Assembly: GCF_001612665.1 (NCBI RefSeq)
Contig: NZ_BDAX01000018.1
Coordinates: 248,001 to 312,000 of the forward strand
DNA length: 64,000 nucleotides
Origin: Nocardia alba NBRC 108234
GTDB taxonomy: Bacteria; Actinomycetota; Actinomycetes; Mycobacteriales; Mycobacteriaceae
Reading direction: 5' to 3'
Below are positions 7,347 to 15,619 of this stretch, one piece after another; the stretch's first letter is position 1; the number at the start of each line of letters is the position of its first letter. Both the position numbers and the translations under genes were made by a program. The notes under the pieces were generated by a model. That model saw nothing but the letters and a program-made list of their open reading frames with translations, was not told the DNA's origin and did no database searches.

Positions 7347-8618
7347 GTGGGCGAGGAACGGGGAAGGGCACCAGGTGCCCACAGCGACCCGATCGCCGGA
7401 GGGCACCGGCCCGAGCAACTCTCGGACTACCGGGTCGAGCTGGAGAAGCAGTGGACCCGCCTCGCCGCACCCTCACGCCCCCTGACCCTGCCCCGCGATA
7501 CCGGGGCTGTGCGCAACGACGTCGCCAAATCCTGGCAGCGCTCCCTGCACACGGTCGACCCCGCCACCGCGGTCGCGCCCGGATTCAACGACATCAGCGA
7601 CCGCTGGTCGGGCTCCCCGCTGCGCAGGCCCGTCACCGAACTCGCCGGTCAGCTGCGCGGAATGGCCGAGGAATCGGGCTATCTCGCCGTCGTCAGTGAC
7701 GAATCGGGCACCATCCTGTGGACCGCGGGCGATCGCGCGCTGCGCCGCCAGGGCGAAGCGGTGAACTTCGCGCCAGGCGGGGTCTGGGACGAAAGTCATA
7801 TGGGCACCAACGGGGTATCGCTGGCCCTGCACGACGACCGGCCCGTCACCGTGTTCTCCGCCGAGCATCTCGTCGCCGCCCTGCACGGCTGGGTCTGCTA
7901 CTCCGCACCGATCCACGGACCCGACGGCCGCACGGTGGGTGTGCTCGATCTGTCCTCGACCTGGGAGCGCTCGCATCCGATGGCGATGACCTCGGTACGC
8001 GCGCTGGTCACCGCCGTGGAGACCATGTTGCGCGCCGAAGCACCCACCCCCGCACCCGGCGTTCGACTCGAATGCCTCGGCGCCGCAAGGCTTCTCCGTG
8101 ACGGCAGGCCGGTGCCGCTGCCGCCCCGCCAACTCGAGATCCTCGCGCTGCTGGCGCTCGAGCCCGACGGCTACACCCCCGAGCAATTGCACGCCGCGGT
8201 CTACGGTGACCGGGCGGTCTCGCTGAACACGCTCAAAGCCGATGTGTCGCATCTGCGCCGCGCCACCCGCGGCGAGATCACCAACCGGCGCTACATGCTC
8301 ACCGGCGCGGTGTCCTGTGACGCGGTGGACCTGCTGGCCGCCATCGAGGGCGGCGACCTCACCTCGGCACTGTGGCTGTATCGCGGACCGCTGCTGCCGG
8401 GTTCGGATCTGCCCGGTGTCGACCAGTGGCGCGCTCACCTCGACGTCGGCATCCGCAATGCCGTACTCGGCAGCGACCGGGCCGAGCACGCGGTCGCGTT
8501 CGGGCAGCGCTGCCCCGGCGATGTCGCCGTGCACGAGCACGCCCTGCGACTGCTGCCCCGCGATGATGTCCGCCGCGCTGTCGTAACAGCCCGACTTTTC
8601 ACCGCACGCCAGGGCTGA
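7347..8618 (+). CDS. GAF domain-containing transcriptional regulator with winged-helix C-terminus
   Basis: A 423-residue regulator of the AcoR-related type. Residues about 80-215 form a GAF-like sensory domain (SGYLAVVSDESGTILWTAGD, GGVWDESHMGTNGVSLAL, WVCYSAPIHGPDGRTVGVLD). Residues about 230-320 resemble a transcriptional-regulatory winged helix (LPPRQLEILALLAL, NTLKADVSHLRRATRG). There is no sigma-54 AAA module. I chose GTG 7347 because AGGGAG lies five bases before it; an ATG at 7311 has no ribosome site. The aldehyde dehydrogenase and DUF779 genes follow on the same strand, and this pairing recurs in actinobacteria, so it probably activates them in response to an alcohol or aldehyde. Confidence 0.8.
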   Translation: MGEERGRAPGAHSDPIAGGHRPEQLSDYRVELEKQWTRLAAPSRPLTLPRDTGAVRNDVAKSWQRSLHTVDPATAVAPGFNDISDRWSGSPLRRPVTELAGQLRGMAEESGYLAVVSDESGTILWTAGDRALRRQGEAVNFAPGGVWDESHMGTNGVSLALHDDRPVTVFSAEHLVAALHGWVCYSAPIHGPDGRTVGVLDLSSTWERSHPMAMTSVRALVTAVETMLRAEAPTPAPGVRLECLGAARLLRDGRPVPLPPRQLEILALLALEPDGYTPEQLHAAVYGDRAVSLNTLKADVSHLRRATRGEITNRRYMLTGAVSCDAVDLLAAIEGGDLTSALWLYRGPLLPGSDLPGVDQWRAHLDVGIRNAVLGSDRAEHAVAFGQRCPGDVAVHEHALRLLPRDDVRRAVVTARLFTARQG

Positions 8619-8635
8619 CCTGCGCAGATACCGTC

Positions 8636-8654
8636 ACCAACCTCGTACCAACCT
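8636..8654 (+). repeat. Tandem 8-bp direct repeat upstream of aldehyde dehydrogenase gene
   Basis: ACCAACCT occurs twice (8636-8643 and 8647-8654), separated by CGT, so the units are one helical turn apart. The pair lies 52 bases before the dehydrogenase start and could be an activator site for the regulator encoded upstream. Confidence 0.35.
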
Positions 8655-8705
8655 TCGCCGACCATAGTGTGGGGCACCACGCAGAGGTCGCGAGGAGCGA
8701 GGCGA

Positions 8706-10223
8706 ATGATCTACGGCAAACCCGGATCGGATACCGGCATAGTCAGCTATGCCGCCCGATACGACAACTTCATCGGAGGTGACTGGTCACCTCCTGTCGA
8801 AGGCCGTTATTTCGACAACACCTCACCGGTCGACGGTGAGATCTTCTGCGCGGTAGCCCGTTCCACCTCCGCCGACATCGACATGGCGCTCGAGGCCGCA
8901 CACCGTGCCACCGAACGCTGGGCCGCGACGCCGGTCGCCGAGCGGGCCGACATCCTGCTCAAGATCGCCGACCGGATCGAGAACAGTCTCGAACCGCTGG
9001 CCGTGGCCGAGACCTGGGACAACGGCAAACCGGTCCGCGAAACCCTGGCGGCCGACCTTCCGCTGGCCATCGACCACTTCCGTTATTTCGCGGGTGTGCT
9101 TCGCGCCCAGGAGGGATCGCTGTCCCAGATCGACCCCGACACGGTCGCCTATCACTTCCACGAACCGCTCGGCGTGGTCGGGCAGATCATTCCGTGGAAC
9201 TTCCCGATCCTGATGGCCGCCTGGAAGCTCGCGCCCGCGCTGGCGGCGGGCAACTGCGTGGTCGTCAAACCGGCCGAACAGACCCCGGCGTCGTTGCTGC
9301 TCGTCGTCGAACTCATCGCGGATCTACTGCCCGACGGAGTTCTCAACGTGGTCAACGGTTTCGGCGTCGAAGCGGGAAAACCACTGGCGCAAAGCCCACG
9401 GGTGGCCAAGATCGCCTTCACCGGCGAGACCACCACCGGTCGGCTGATCATGCGCTACGCCAGCGAGAACATCATTCCGGTCACTCTCGAACTCGGCGGC
9501 AAGAGCCCCAACATCTTCCTGCCCGATGTGCTGGCCGCCGACGACGACTACCTCGACAAGGCCGTCGAGGGATTCGTCATGTTCGCCCTGAACCAGGGCG
9601 AGGTGTGCACGTGCCCGTCGCGAGCGCTGATCCATTCGTCGATCTATGACGAATTCCTCGCCCGAGCCATCGCCCGCACCGAGGCCATCGTGTCCGGTCA
9701 TCCGCTCGATACCGAGACGATGATCGGCGCACAGGCCGGCAACGACCAGTACGAGAAGATTCTGTCCTATTTCGACATCGGCAGAGCCGAAGGCGCCCGC
9801 GTGCTCACTGGAGGGGAAGCACGCAAGGTCGACGGTCTGCCGGGTGGGTATTACATCGAACCCACGGTTTTCTCCGGTGACAATACGATGCGGATCTTCC
9901 GCGAGGAGATCTTCGGCCCGGTTGTGGCGGTCACCCGCTTCGATACCGTCGACGAAGCGATCCGCATCGCCAACGACACCCTCTACGGTCTCGGTGCGGG
10001 CGTGTGGACCCGCGACCTGAACAGCGCCCACCGACTCGGCCGCGGCATCAAGGCGGGCCGGGTCTGGACCAACTGCTACCACGCCTACCCCGCCCACGCC
10101 GCGTTCGGCGGCTACAAGAAGTCGGGGTTCGGCCGGGAGAACCACGCGATGATGCTCGGGCACTACCAGCAGACCAAGAATCTGCTGGTCAGTTATTCGA
10201 CGACCAAACTCGGGATGTTCTGA
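8706..10223 (+). CDS. Aldehyde dehydrogenase (acetaldehyde dehydrogenase type)
   Basis: A 505-residue NAD-dependent aldehyde dehydrogenase of full family length. Visible are the cofactor-binding PWNFPILMAAWKLAPAL and VVKPAEQTP, the glutamate motif LELGGKSPN, and the catalytic cysteine in NQGEVCTCPSR, a sequence typical of the AldA/ExaC/AcoD group that oxidises acetaldehyde to acetate. A GAGGAG site lies before ATG 8706. Its stop overlaps the start of the DUF779 gene (TGATG), a partnership seen repeatedly for this subfamily. The upstream GAF regulator is the likely activator. Confidence 0.92.
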   Translation: MIYGKPGSDTGIVSYAARYDNFIGGDWSPPVEGRYFDNTSPVDGEIFCAVARSTSADIDMALEAAHRATERWAATPVAERADILLKIADRIENSLEPLAVAETWDNGKPVRETLAADLPLAIDHFRYFAGVLRAQEGSLSQIDPDTVAYHFHEPLGVVGQIIPWNFPILMAAWKLAPALAAGNCVVVKPAEQTPASLLLVVELIADLLPDGVLNVVNGFGVEAGKPLAQSPRVAKIAFTGETTTGRLIMRYASENIIPVTLELGGKSPNIFLPDVLAADDDYLDKAVEGFVMFALNQGEVCTCPSRALIHSSIYDEFLARAIARTEAIVSGHPLDTETMIGAQAGNDQYEKILSYFDIGRAEGARVLTGGEARKVDGLPGGYYIEPTVFSGDNTMRIFREEIFGPVVAVTRFDTVDEAIRIANDTLYGLGAGVWTRDLNSAHRLGRGIKAGRVWTNCYHAYPAHAAFGGYKKSGFGRENHAMMLGHYQQTKNLLVSYSTTKLGMF

Positions 10224-10630
10224 TGCAGAATCGAATCCACCGTGTGGAGATCACCGAGCGCGCCCAGACCCTGCTCCGCCGCCTCATCGAGGACAACGGT
10301 CCGGTGCTGTTCCGTCAGGCGGGTGAGGGCGGCGACGACGACGCCACACCGGTGTGCCTGTCGACCAAGCAGTTCCCGATCGAGAAGGCCGACATTTTGC
10401 TCGGGCGGCTCGCCTGGCACACCGAATTCTGGATCAGCGCGGCACAGTTCGAGTGCTGGAAAGATACTCACCTCACCGTCGATGTGACGCGTGGTGAGGC
10501 CGCCGAGGATTCACTCGAGGCCGGCCAGGGCATGCGATTCGTCTTGCGCGCCAGGCTGCTGACCGAGGCGGAGAACGCGGCGCTGGCGGCCGAGCCGCCA
10601 CCGCGAACCGGAGCCGACCGCACGCTCTAA
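10223..10630 (+). CDS. DUF779 family protein
   Basis: A 135-residue protein matching DUF779 over its whole length: TERAQTLLRRLIEDNGPVLF at the start, then ADILLGRL, FWISAAQFECWKDTHLTVDV and FVLRARLLTEAE. DUF779 genes usually sit behind acetaldehyde-type dehydrogenase genes, as here, with a one-base overlap. The family normally has a Gly-Gly-Cys-Cys-Asp-Gly segment after the first strand; here the corresponding stretch reads AGEGGDDDATPVC, so the paired cysteines are missing and only the later Cys remains. The role of the family is unknown. Confidence 0.85.
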   Translation: MQNRIHRVEITERAQTLLRRLIEDNGPVLFRQAGEGGDDDATPVCLSTKQFPIEKADILLGRLAWHTEFWISAAQFECWKDTHLTVDVTRGEAAEDSLEAGQGMRFVLRARLLTEAENAALAAEPPPRTGADRTL

Positions 10631-10646
10631 CGGCACCCCGAAACCT

Positions 10647-10680
10647 GACCTGGCAGCATCTTTCCCGGCGTTGCCAGGTC
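10647..10680 (+). terminator. Hairpin after DUF779 gene
   Basis: GACCTGGCA (10647-10655) pairs perfectly with TGCCAGGTC (10672-10680) around a 16-base loop, 16 bases after the DUF779 stop. No U-run follows, as is usual in GC-rich actinobacteria. Confidence 0.6.
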
Positions 10681-10738
10681 GCGGCGAGCCCCCGCCGACT
10701 GGGCCATCGCGGCTCAGCCGGCGGGGTGAGCTCGCCGC
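10681..10738 (+). terminator. Second, larger hairpin directly abutting the first
   Basis: GCGGCGAGC and CCCCGCCG (10681-10697) pair with CGGCGGGG (10719-10726) and GCTCGCCGC (10730-10738), leaving a three-base bulge and a 21-base loop. With the preceding hairpin it makes a tandem terminator insulating the conservon from the dehydrogenase operon. Confidence 0.6.
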
Positions 10739-10789
10739 TTTCCAGTCCATGCCCCTATAGCAAATGCGTTCCCGCGCAAACCAAATCGC

Positions 10790-10806
10790 GTCTCGCTCAG
10801 CGAGAC
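10790..10806. promoter_or_regulatory. 17-bp perfect palindrome before the conservon kinase gene
   Basis: GTCTCGCT and AGCGAGAC flank a single central C, ending 13 bases before the GTG start at 10820. It could be an operator or a leader hairpin that masks the translation start. Confidence 0.45.
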
Positions 10807-10819
10807 AGGCACGACAAAA

Positions 10820-13189
10820 GTGCAACGATTCCGTTACGTTGTGGCGATGTTCTTAGCGAGACTCGGTGTGCGCACCCGGATTCTGGCGATTGCTCTCATC
10901 CCGAGTTTGACCCTGGTGGTGGTCGGGGTCGGAACCGCAGGCTATCTGGTCGACGAGAGCAACACAGCCAAAGCGTGGGCCACCGAACTCCAACAGGCGG
11001 GCCCCTACACCCACGAGATGGTCGAGGCGATCCAGTCCGAGCGTCACCTCACGCTGTCGCTGGTCGCCGGCGACCTGACCACCACCCTCGCGCTGCCCGC
11101 CGCGCGCACGCGCACGGACGCCGCGTTCGTGAAGCTCAATCAGATCGCGCAGCAGATGCAGGCCGTCGACGGCGCCGATATCGGCGACGATCAGAGCGAG
11201 TTCGAAGTATTCAAGCAGCACCTCAAGGCCATGCGCGGCGGCGCGGACGCGGGGATGCTGCCCGCGCCCGACGCCTACATGTTCTTCAACCTGGTGGTCG
11301 ACAAGTTCATCCAGGGCACCAAGATCGCCATACTCGCCGCCCCCGACGCGACCGTGTCGTCCGGTGTGGGTGAGAGCCTGCGCCTGCTCAACATCATCGA
11401 GGCCATGTCCCGCGGCAGCGCGCTCGGGTCGGCGCTGGTCACCTCCGACGGCGACTTCGGTGTCAAGGTCGACGAATTCATCCGCCAGAGCGGCTTCTAC
11501 CGCACCGAACTCACCAATCTCACGCCGGAGCTGCCCGAGGACGAGCGCAACGCGATCATCGCGCTGACCACCTCGGCGCCGTGGCAACAGCTCACACAGA
11601 TGGACAACGCGATCATCACGCGCTTCTCCGCTCCAGCCGCCACCACGAGCACCGCCAGGGCGGCCACCCCGCCCGCGCTGCCGATGTCGGCCGCCGAATG
11701 GCAGAGCGCCTCGGCGAGCGTCAACCGGGCACTGCTCGATGTCTTCACCGGTCACAACGCATTCATCCAGACGCTGGCGAAGGACTCCGCACAGCGCTCG
11801 GAGGCGACCGCGGCCGCCGCGGGCGGCGGCGTCATCGCGCTCAGTGTGCTCGTCTTCCTGGTCTCGGTGGTCCTGGCCAATCGCATTATTCGTCGCCTAC
11901 GCCGACTGCGTACCGCCACACTGCAACTCGCCGACGAGAAGCTGCCCGCCACCATGCGCGCGCTGCGCGACGGCAACGAGGTCGATGCGGCGGAGACCTC
12001 GCCGTCCCTCGACTTCGGTCAGGACGAGATCGGTCAGGTCGCCAAGGCCTTCGAGCACGCCGCCGCGTCCGCGATCGGCGCCGCGGTCGACGAGGCCCGC
12101 ACGCGTGAGGGTGTGCGGGCGGTGTTCCTCAACATCGCCCACCGTAGCCAGATCGTGGTGCACCGCCAGCTGGAGATCCTCGACGAAGCCGAACGCCGCC
12201 AAGAGGATCCGGCGTTGCTGGAGACATTGTTCCGGCTCGACCACCTGGCCACCCGCGAGCGCCGCAACGCCGAGAACCTGATCATCCTCGGCGGCGGTCG
12301 TCCGGGTCGGCAGTGGCGTCAGCCGGTGCCGGTGATGGATGTGGTGCGCAGCGCCATCGGTGAAACGCTCGACTACGCGCGCGTGCGGGTCACCAAACTG
12401 CCCGAGGTCAGCGTCGTCGGCACCGTGGTGGCCGACCTCGTGCACCTGCTCGCCGAGCTCGTCGACAACGCCACCGCGTTCTCCCCGCCGCAGTCGCGGG
12501 TCGAGGCGAGCGGCAACGTGGTCGGCAAGGGCGTGGTCGTCGAGATCACCGACCAGGGCATGGGCATGAGCGACGACGACCTCGTCCGCTACAACGCCAT
12601 GCTGGCCGATCCGCCGGACTTCGGTGTCGGCACGTTGTCCGCGGATTCGCGCCTCGGCCTGTTCGTGGTCGCCCGGCTGGCCGTCGCGCACGGTGTGTCG
12701 GTGCGGCTGAGCGAATCCGACTACGGCGGCATCCGCGCCATCGTGCTGATCCCCCAGCAGTTGCTGGCGGGCGAGGCCGACCTCGCGGGTACGCCGCCGA
12801 CGATGACCGGCCCGCTGCGCCGTGGACTGCCCGCGCCGACGCAGGAATCATCGGGTGCGGTCGCCGCGCTCGAATCCGCGCCGTCGCCCGTCGCGACCCT
12901 GGTCGCCGACCCACCGACCCCGCGTCCGATGACACCGGTCGCCGAGGCACCCGCCGCGCAGACCCCGCGCTACGACACGGCCTCCGACGAGCGTCCCGCG
13001 CTGCCGCGCCGCAGCAGGCAGACCAACCTCGCGCCCGAGCTCGCCGAGCCCGCCGCCGAGCCGCCCCGCGCACCCGAGCGTCCCCGCTCCGCGGAACAGG
13101 CGCGCGACATCATGTCCGCGATCGAGAACGGCACCCGCCAGGGTCGCAAACAACAGACCACACCGAACCAGGACGAACAGGAAGGCTGA
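10820..13189 (+). CDS. cvnA: Conservon sensor kinase with nitrate/nitrite-type sensor domain (CvnA-like)
   Basis: A 789-residue membrane sensor. A first membrane helix (residues about 20-45) and a second (about 333-357) enclose an extracytoplasmic all-helical NIT-type sensor domain. After a HAMP-like linker come FRLDHLATRERRNAENL, the likely dimerisation/phospho-acceptor helix, and an ATPase domain with N-box ELVDNATAFSPP, ITDQGMGMSDDD and RLGLFVVARLA. The last 130 residues are Pro/Ala-rich. This is the CvnA layout of Streptomyces conservons, which work with a roadblock protein, a DUF742 protein and a small GTPase, all encoded next. GTG 10820 is the longest reasonable start; ATG 10847 is an alternative. 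Confidence 0.9.
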   Translation: MQRFRYVVAMFLARLGVRTRILAIALIPSLTLVVVGVGTAGYLVDESNTAKAWATELQQAGPYTHEMVEAIQSERHLTLSLVAGDLTTTLALPAARTRTDAAFVKLNQIAQQMQAVDGADIGDDQSEFEVFKQHLKAMRGGADAGMLPAPDAYMFFNLVVDKFIQGTKIAILAAPDATVSSGVGESLRLLNIIEAMSRGSALGSALVTSDGDFGVKVDEFIRQSGFYRTELTNLTPELPEDERNAIIALTTSAPWQQLTQMDNAIITRFSAPAATTSTARAATPPALPMSAAEWQSASASVNRALLDVFTGHNAFIQTLAKDSAQRSEATAAAAGGGVIALSVLVFLVSVVLANRIIRRLRRLRTATLQLADEKLPATMRALRDGNEVDAAETSPSLDFGQDEIGQVAKAFEHAAASAIGAAVDEARTREGVRAVFLNIAHRSQIVVHRQLEILDEAERRQEDPALLETLFRLDHLATRERRNAENLIILGGGRPGRQWRQPVPVMDVVRSAIGETLDYARVRVTKLPEVSVVGTVVADLVHLLAELVDNATAFSPPQSRVEASGNVVGKGVVVEITDQGMGMSDDDLVRYNAMLADPPDFGVGTLSADSRLGLFVVARLAVAHGVSVRLSESDYGGIRAIVLIPQQLLAGEADLAGTPPTMTGPLRRGLPAPTQESSGAVAALESAPSPVATLVADPPTPRPMTPVAEAPAAQTPRYDTASDERPALPRRSRQTNLAPELAEPAAEPPRAPERPRSAEQARDIMSAIENGTRQGRKQQTTPNQDEQEG

Positions 13190-13190
13190 G

Positions 13191-13595
13191 GTGAACTCTT
13201 CCCCCGGTGATCTCAACTGGCTACTCGACGATCTCGTCGACCGGCTGGCAGGGGTCCGCTACGCGGTCGTGCTGTCCACCGACGGACTGCTGCTCGGTCG
13301 CTCCTCGCAGATGAAGCGTGAAGACGCCGAACACTTCGCCGCCATGTCCTCGACCCTCTACGGTCTCGCGCGCAGCGCGGGCAGCCGGTTCGACGGCGGC
13401 GGCGTGCGCCAGGCGGTGATCGAGCTCGATCGAGCAGTGCTCTTCGTCACCTCCGCCGGTGACAACGCCTGCCTGGCACTGCAAGCCAACGAGTCGGCCA
13501 ATCTCGGCATGGTCGCCTACGAAATGAATCTCACGGTGCAGCGGGTCGGCAGCTATCTGTCCACGGAGCCGCGGCACGGGCATGCTCAGCTATAG
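13191..13595 (+). CDS. cvnB: Roadblock/LC7 domain protein (CvnB-like)
   Basis: A 134-residue roadblock/LC7 protein, starting one base after the kinase stop. The sequence LLDDLVDRLAGVRYAVVLST and then GLLLGRSSQMKREDAEHFAA is typical of prokaryotic MglB-like roadblock proteins found in conservons, with the closing strand VGSYLSTEPRHGH. In such systems the roadblock protein is thought to bind and modulate the small GTPase encoded two genes downstream. GTG start with GAAGG a few bases before it. Confidence 0.9.
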   Translation: MNSSPGDLNWLLDDLVDRLAGVRYAVVLSTDGLLLGRSSQMKREDAEHFAAMSSTLYGLARSAGSRFDGGGVRQAVIELDRAVLFVTSAGDNACLALQANESANLGMVAYEMNLTVQRVGSYLSTEPRHGHAQL

Positions 13596-13607
13596 AAAGT
13601 TTCGACT

Positions 13608-13982
13608 ATGACTCGACTCGGTGATCCGTGGTTCGACGACGCGGCCGGACCTCTGGTTCGGCCGTACGCGGTGACCCGCGGCCGCACCATGGGTGCGGCG
13701 CACGACCTGGATATGCTCACGGTGGTGGTAGCGGTGTACCCCGCCCCCACCTTGCGTAAACCAGAACCCGAGTACAGGACGATCACACAGTTGTGCAAGC
13801 GTCCGCAGTCGGTGGCCGAGGTCTCGGCCGTGCTGAAACTGCCTCTGGCGGTGACCAAGATCCTCGTCGGTGATCTCATCGCCGAGGGCCACCTCATCTT
13901 CCGGGCTCCGGTATCGGCCGAGGCCGGTATCGGTGACCTCAACATATTGCGAGCGGTTCTGGATGGCATCCGAAAACTTTGA
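13608..13982 (+). CDS. cvnC: DUF742 protein (CvnC-like)
   Basis: A 124-residue DUF742 protein, third gene of the conservon. It shows GPLVRPYAVTRGRT near the start, the signature of the family, and a winged-helix-like middle (PQSVAEVSAVLKLPLAVTKI, then ILVGDLIAEGHL) suggesting a protein or DNA contact module. Its 3' end overlaps the GTPase gene by 20 bases, the overlap commonly seen in these operons. Biochemical role unknown. Confidence 0.9.
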   Translation: MTRLGDPWFDDAAGPLVRPYAVTRGRTMGAAHDLDMLTVVVAVYPAPTLRKPEPEYRTITQLCKRPQSVAEVSAVLKLPLAVTKILVGDLIAEGHLIFRAPVSAEAGIGDLNILRAVLDGIRKL

Positions 13983-14568
13983 CCCAGCGTCCGCAGGCGA
14001 CCAGCACATGGCCGCCTCGGTCAAGATCCTCATCGCCGGCGGCTTCGGCGTCGGCAAGACCACCATGGTCGGCGCGATCAGCGAGATCGCGCCGCTGCGG
14101 ACCGAAGAGCTGATCACCGAGGTCAGCACCGGCGTCGACGACCTGTCGGGGGTGGAGCAGAAGCACACGACCACGGTCGCGCTCGACTTCGGGCGCATCA
14201 CCATCGACCGGGATCTGGTGCTGTACCTGTTCGGTACGCCCGGACAGGACCGCTTCTGGTTCCTGTGGGACGAGCTGTGCCGTGGCGCCCTCGGCGCGAT
14301 CGTGCTGGCCGACACCCGGCGGCTGAGCAATTCGTTCGCGGCGGTGGACTTCTTCGAGCGGCGCGGCTTGCCGTTCCTGATCGCGGTGAACTGCTTCGAC
14401 GGTGCGCCGCGCTACACGGTGGACGAGGTGCGTGACGCGCTGGACCTGGACCCGAACACACCGGTGATCCTGTGCGACGCGCGCGATCGGCCCTCGGCCA
14501 AGGCGGTGCTGACCCACCTGGTCGAGTACCTGATCGATCGCGCCGCACGGACTCCCGTCACCACCTGA
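13963..14568 (+). CDS. cvnD: Conservon small GTPase (CvnD-like)
   Basis: A 201-residue ATP/GTP-binding protein. The P-loop is GGFGVGKTTMVGAIS, the switch region contains LFGTPGQDRFWFLWDEL (G3, the DxxG-like site reads GTPGQ), and the base-recognition motif is NCFDG, the variant usual in this MglA-like family rather than NKxD. ATG 13963 overlaps the DUF742 gene by 20 bases. The four-gene set is thought to act like a eukaryotic receptor-coupled G protein module at the membrane, affecting development or secondary metabolism in Streptomyces; its role in this organism is open. Confidence 0.9.
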   Translation: MASENFDPASAGDQHMAASVKILIAGGFGVGKTTMVGAISEIAPLRTEELITEVSTGVDDLSGVEQKHTTTVALDFGRITIDRDLVLYLFGTPGQDRFWFLWDELCRGALGAIVLADTRRLSNSFAAVDFFERRGLPFLIAVNCFDGAPRYTVDEVRDALDLDPNTPVILCDARDRPSAKAVLTHLVEYLIDRAARTPVTT

Positions 14569-14641
14569 GCGGTCAGGCGTACCTCCGCCTTCGCTCCGGC
14601 CGTGCGCGAGGGAGGCGAGGAACGCTTCGCGCCTGTGTCGA

Positions 14642-15502
14642 TCAGGCCGAGCCCGGCGCGGGGACTGCCCGTTCCGCGGCTCGGCTGGTCTGCTCCCACG
14701 CCGACCAGGTGGCCATCTTGGCGCGCGCGAGGTCGAAGGCCAAGTCGTACACCATGTTTCCGAGCAGCAGGCGCAGCGGCGGTTCCTCGGCGTCGACGAG
14801 CGTGAGCAGCGCCTCGGCGGCGAGGGCCGGCTCGCTGTCGACCGACCCTTCGGCCCACTGCGCCTGCAGCTGAGCGCGCAGCGGGGCGTAGGCCTCGATC
14901 GGTGTGGTGTTCGCCATCGCCGAATACAGGTCGGTCCAGTGCCCGCCCGGCTGCAGAATGCTCACGCGCACACCGAATTCCGCGGCTTCCATCGCCAGTG
15001 CTTCGCTCATGCCCTCCAGTGCGAATTTGCTCGCGGCGTACATCCCCGACAGCGGGAACCCGGCGAGTCCGCCGATGCTGGAGACCTGCACGAGGTGTCC
15101 GCCACGCTGGGCACGCAGGTGTGGGAGCGCCGCCTGGCTCACCCAGAGCGCGCCGAAGAAGTTGACCTCCAGCTGCGTACGAGCCTCGGTTTCGGTGAAT
15201 TCCTCGATCATGCCCATCGAGAGAGTGCCTGCGTTGTTCACCACGATGTCGAGGCGACCGAAGTGCGCGACGGCGGCATCGACGGCCTCGTGTACCGCAC
15301 CGCGATCGGTGACGTCGAGTGGTAGCGGCAGAACCCGGCCCGGATGGGCGGCGGCGAGTTCTTCGAGTGCGGATCCGGTGCGCGCGGCGGCGGCGACCCG
15401 ATCCCCCGCCGCCAGCGCGGCCTCGGCGAAGGCTCGGCCGAGACCGCGGCTTGCTCCAGTGATGAACCAGACGCGCGATGTGGTCGTACCGGCGGTGGTC
15501 AT
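14642..15502 (-). CDS. Short-chain dehydrogenase/reductase
   Basis: A 286-residue classical SDR. The cofactor motif TGASRGLGRAF, the NNAG segment (VVNNAGTLS), the catalytic Ser in QVSSIGGLAG and YAASK (YxxxK) are all present. The sequence resembles oxidoreductases annotated as retinol or ketone reductases; the substrate is unknown. AGGAGGG lies before ATG 15502. It is divergent from a TetR gene, and two copies of AGACG-N3-CGTCT lie in the 117-base gap, so induction by release of that repressor is likely. Confidence 0.9.
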   Translation of the reverse strand: MTTAGTTTSRVWFITGASRGLGRAFAEAALAAGDRVAAAARTGSALEELAAAHPGRVLPLPLDVTDRGAVHEAVDAAVAHFGRLDIVVNNAGTLSMGMIEEFTETEARTQLEVNFFGALWVSQAALPHLRAQRGGHLVQVSSIGGLAGFPLSGMYAASKFALEGMSEALAMEAAEFGVRVSILQPGGHWTDLYSAMANTTPIEAYAPLRAQLQAQWAEGSVDSEPALAAEALLTLVDAEEPPLRLLLGNMVYDLAFDLARAKMATWSAWEQTSRAAERAVPAPGSA

Positions 15503-15524
15503 AGCGGCCCTCCTTACCTAGACA

Positions 15525-15537
15525 AGACGTTTCGTCT
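15525..15537. promoter_or_regulatory. Operator copy 1, AGACG-TTT-CGTCT
   Basis: A perfect 5-bp inverted repeat with a 3-bp centre, 23 bases before the SDR start and followed by CGTCT once more. The second copy lies exactly 55 bases away, about five helical turns, on the TetR side. Confidence 0.65.
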
Positions 15538-15579
15538 CGTCTGATGATCCGAGGATGCCATCGCCCCATCAGCTTGTCA

Positions 15580-15592
15580 AGACGCAACGTCT
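15580..15592. promoter_or_regulatory. Operator copy 2, AGACG-CAA-CGTCT
   Basis: The same inverted repeat as copy 1, sharing the wider context CAAGACG-N3-CGTCTCGTCT. It lies where the -35 region of the TetR gene would be, since TAGGCT at 15608-15613 is the likely -10 box, fitting autorepression. Confidence 0.65.
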
Positions 15593-15619
15593 CGTCTCTT
15601 CTGTTGCTAGGCTGGCGTC

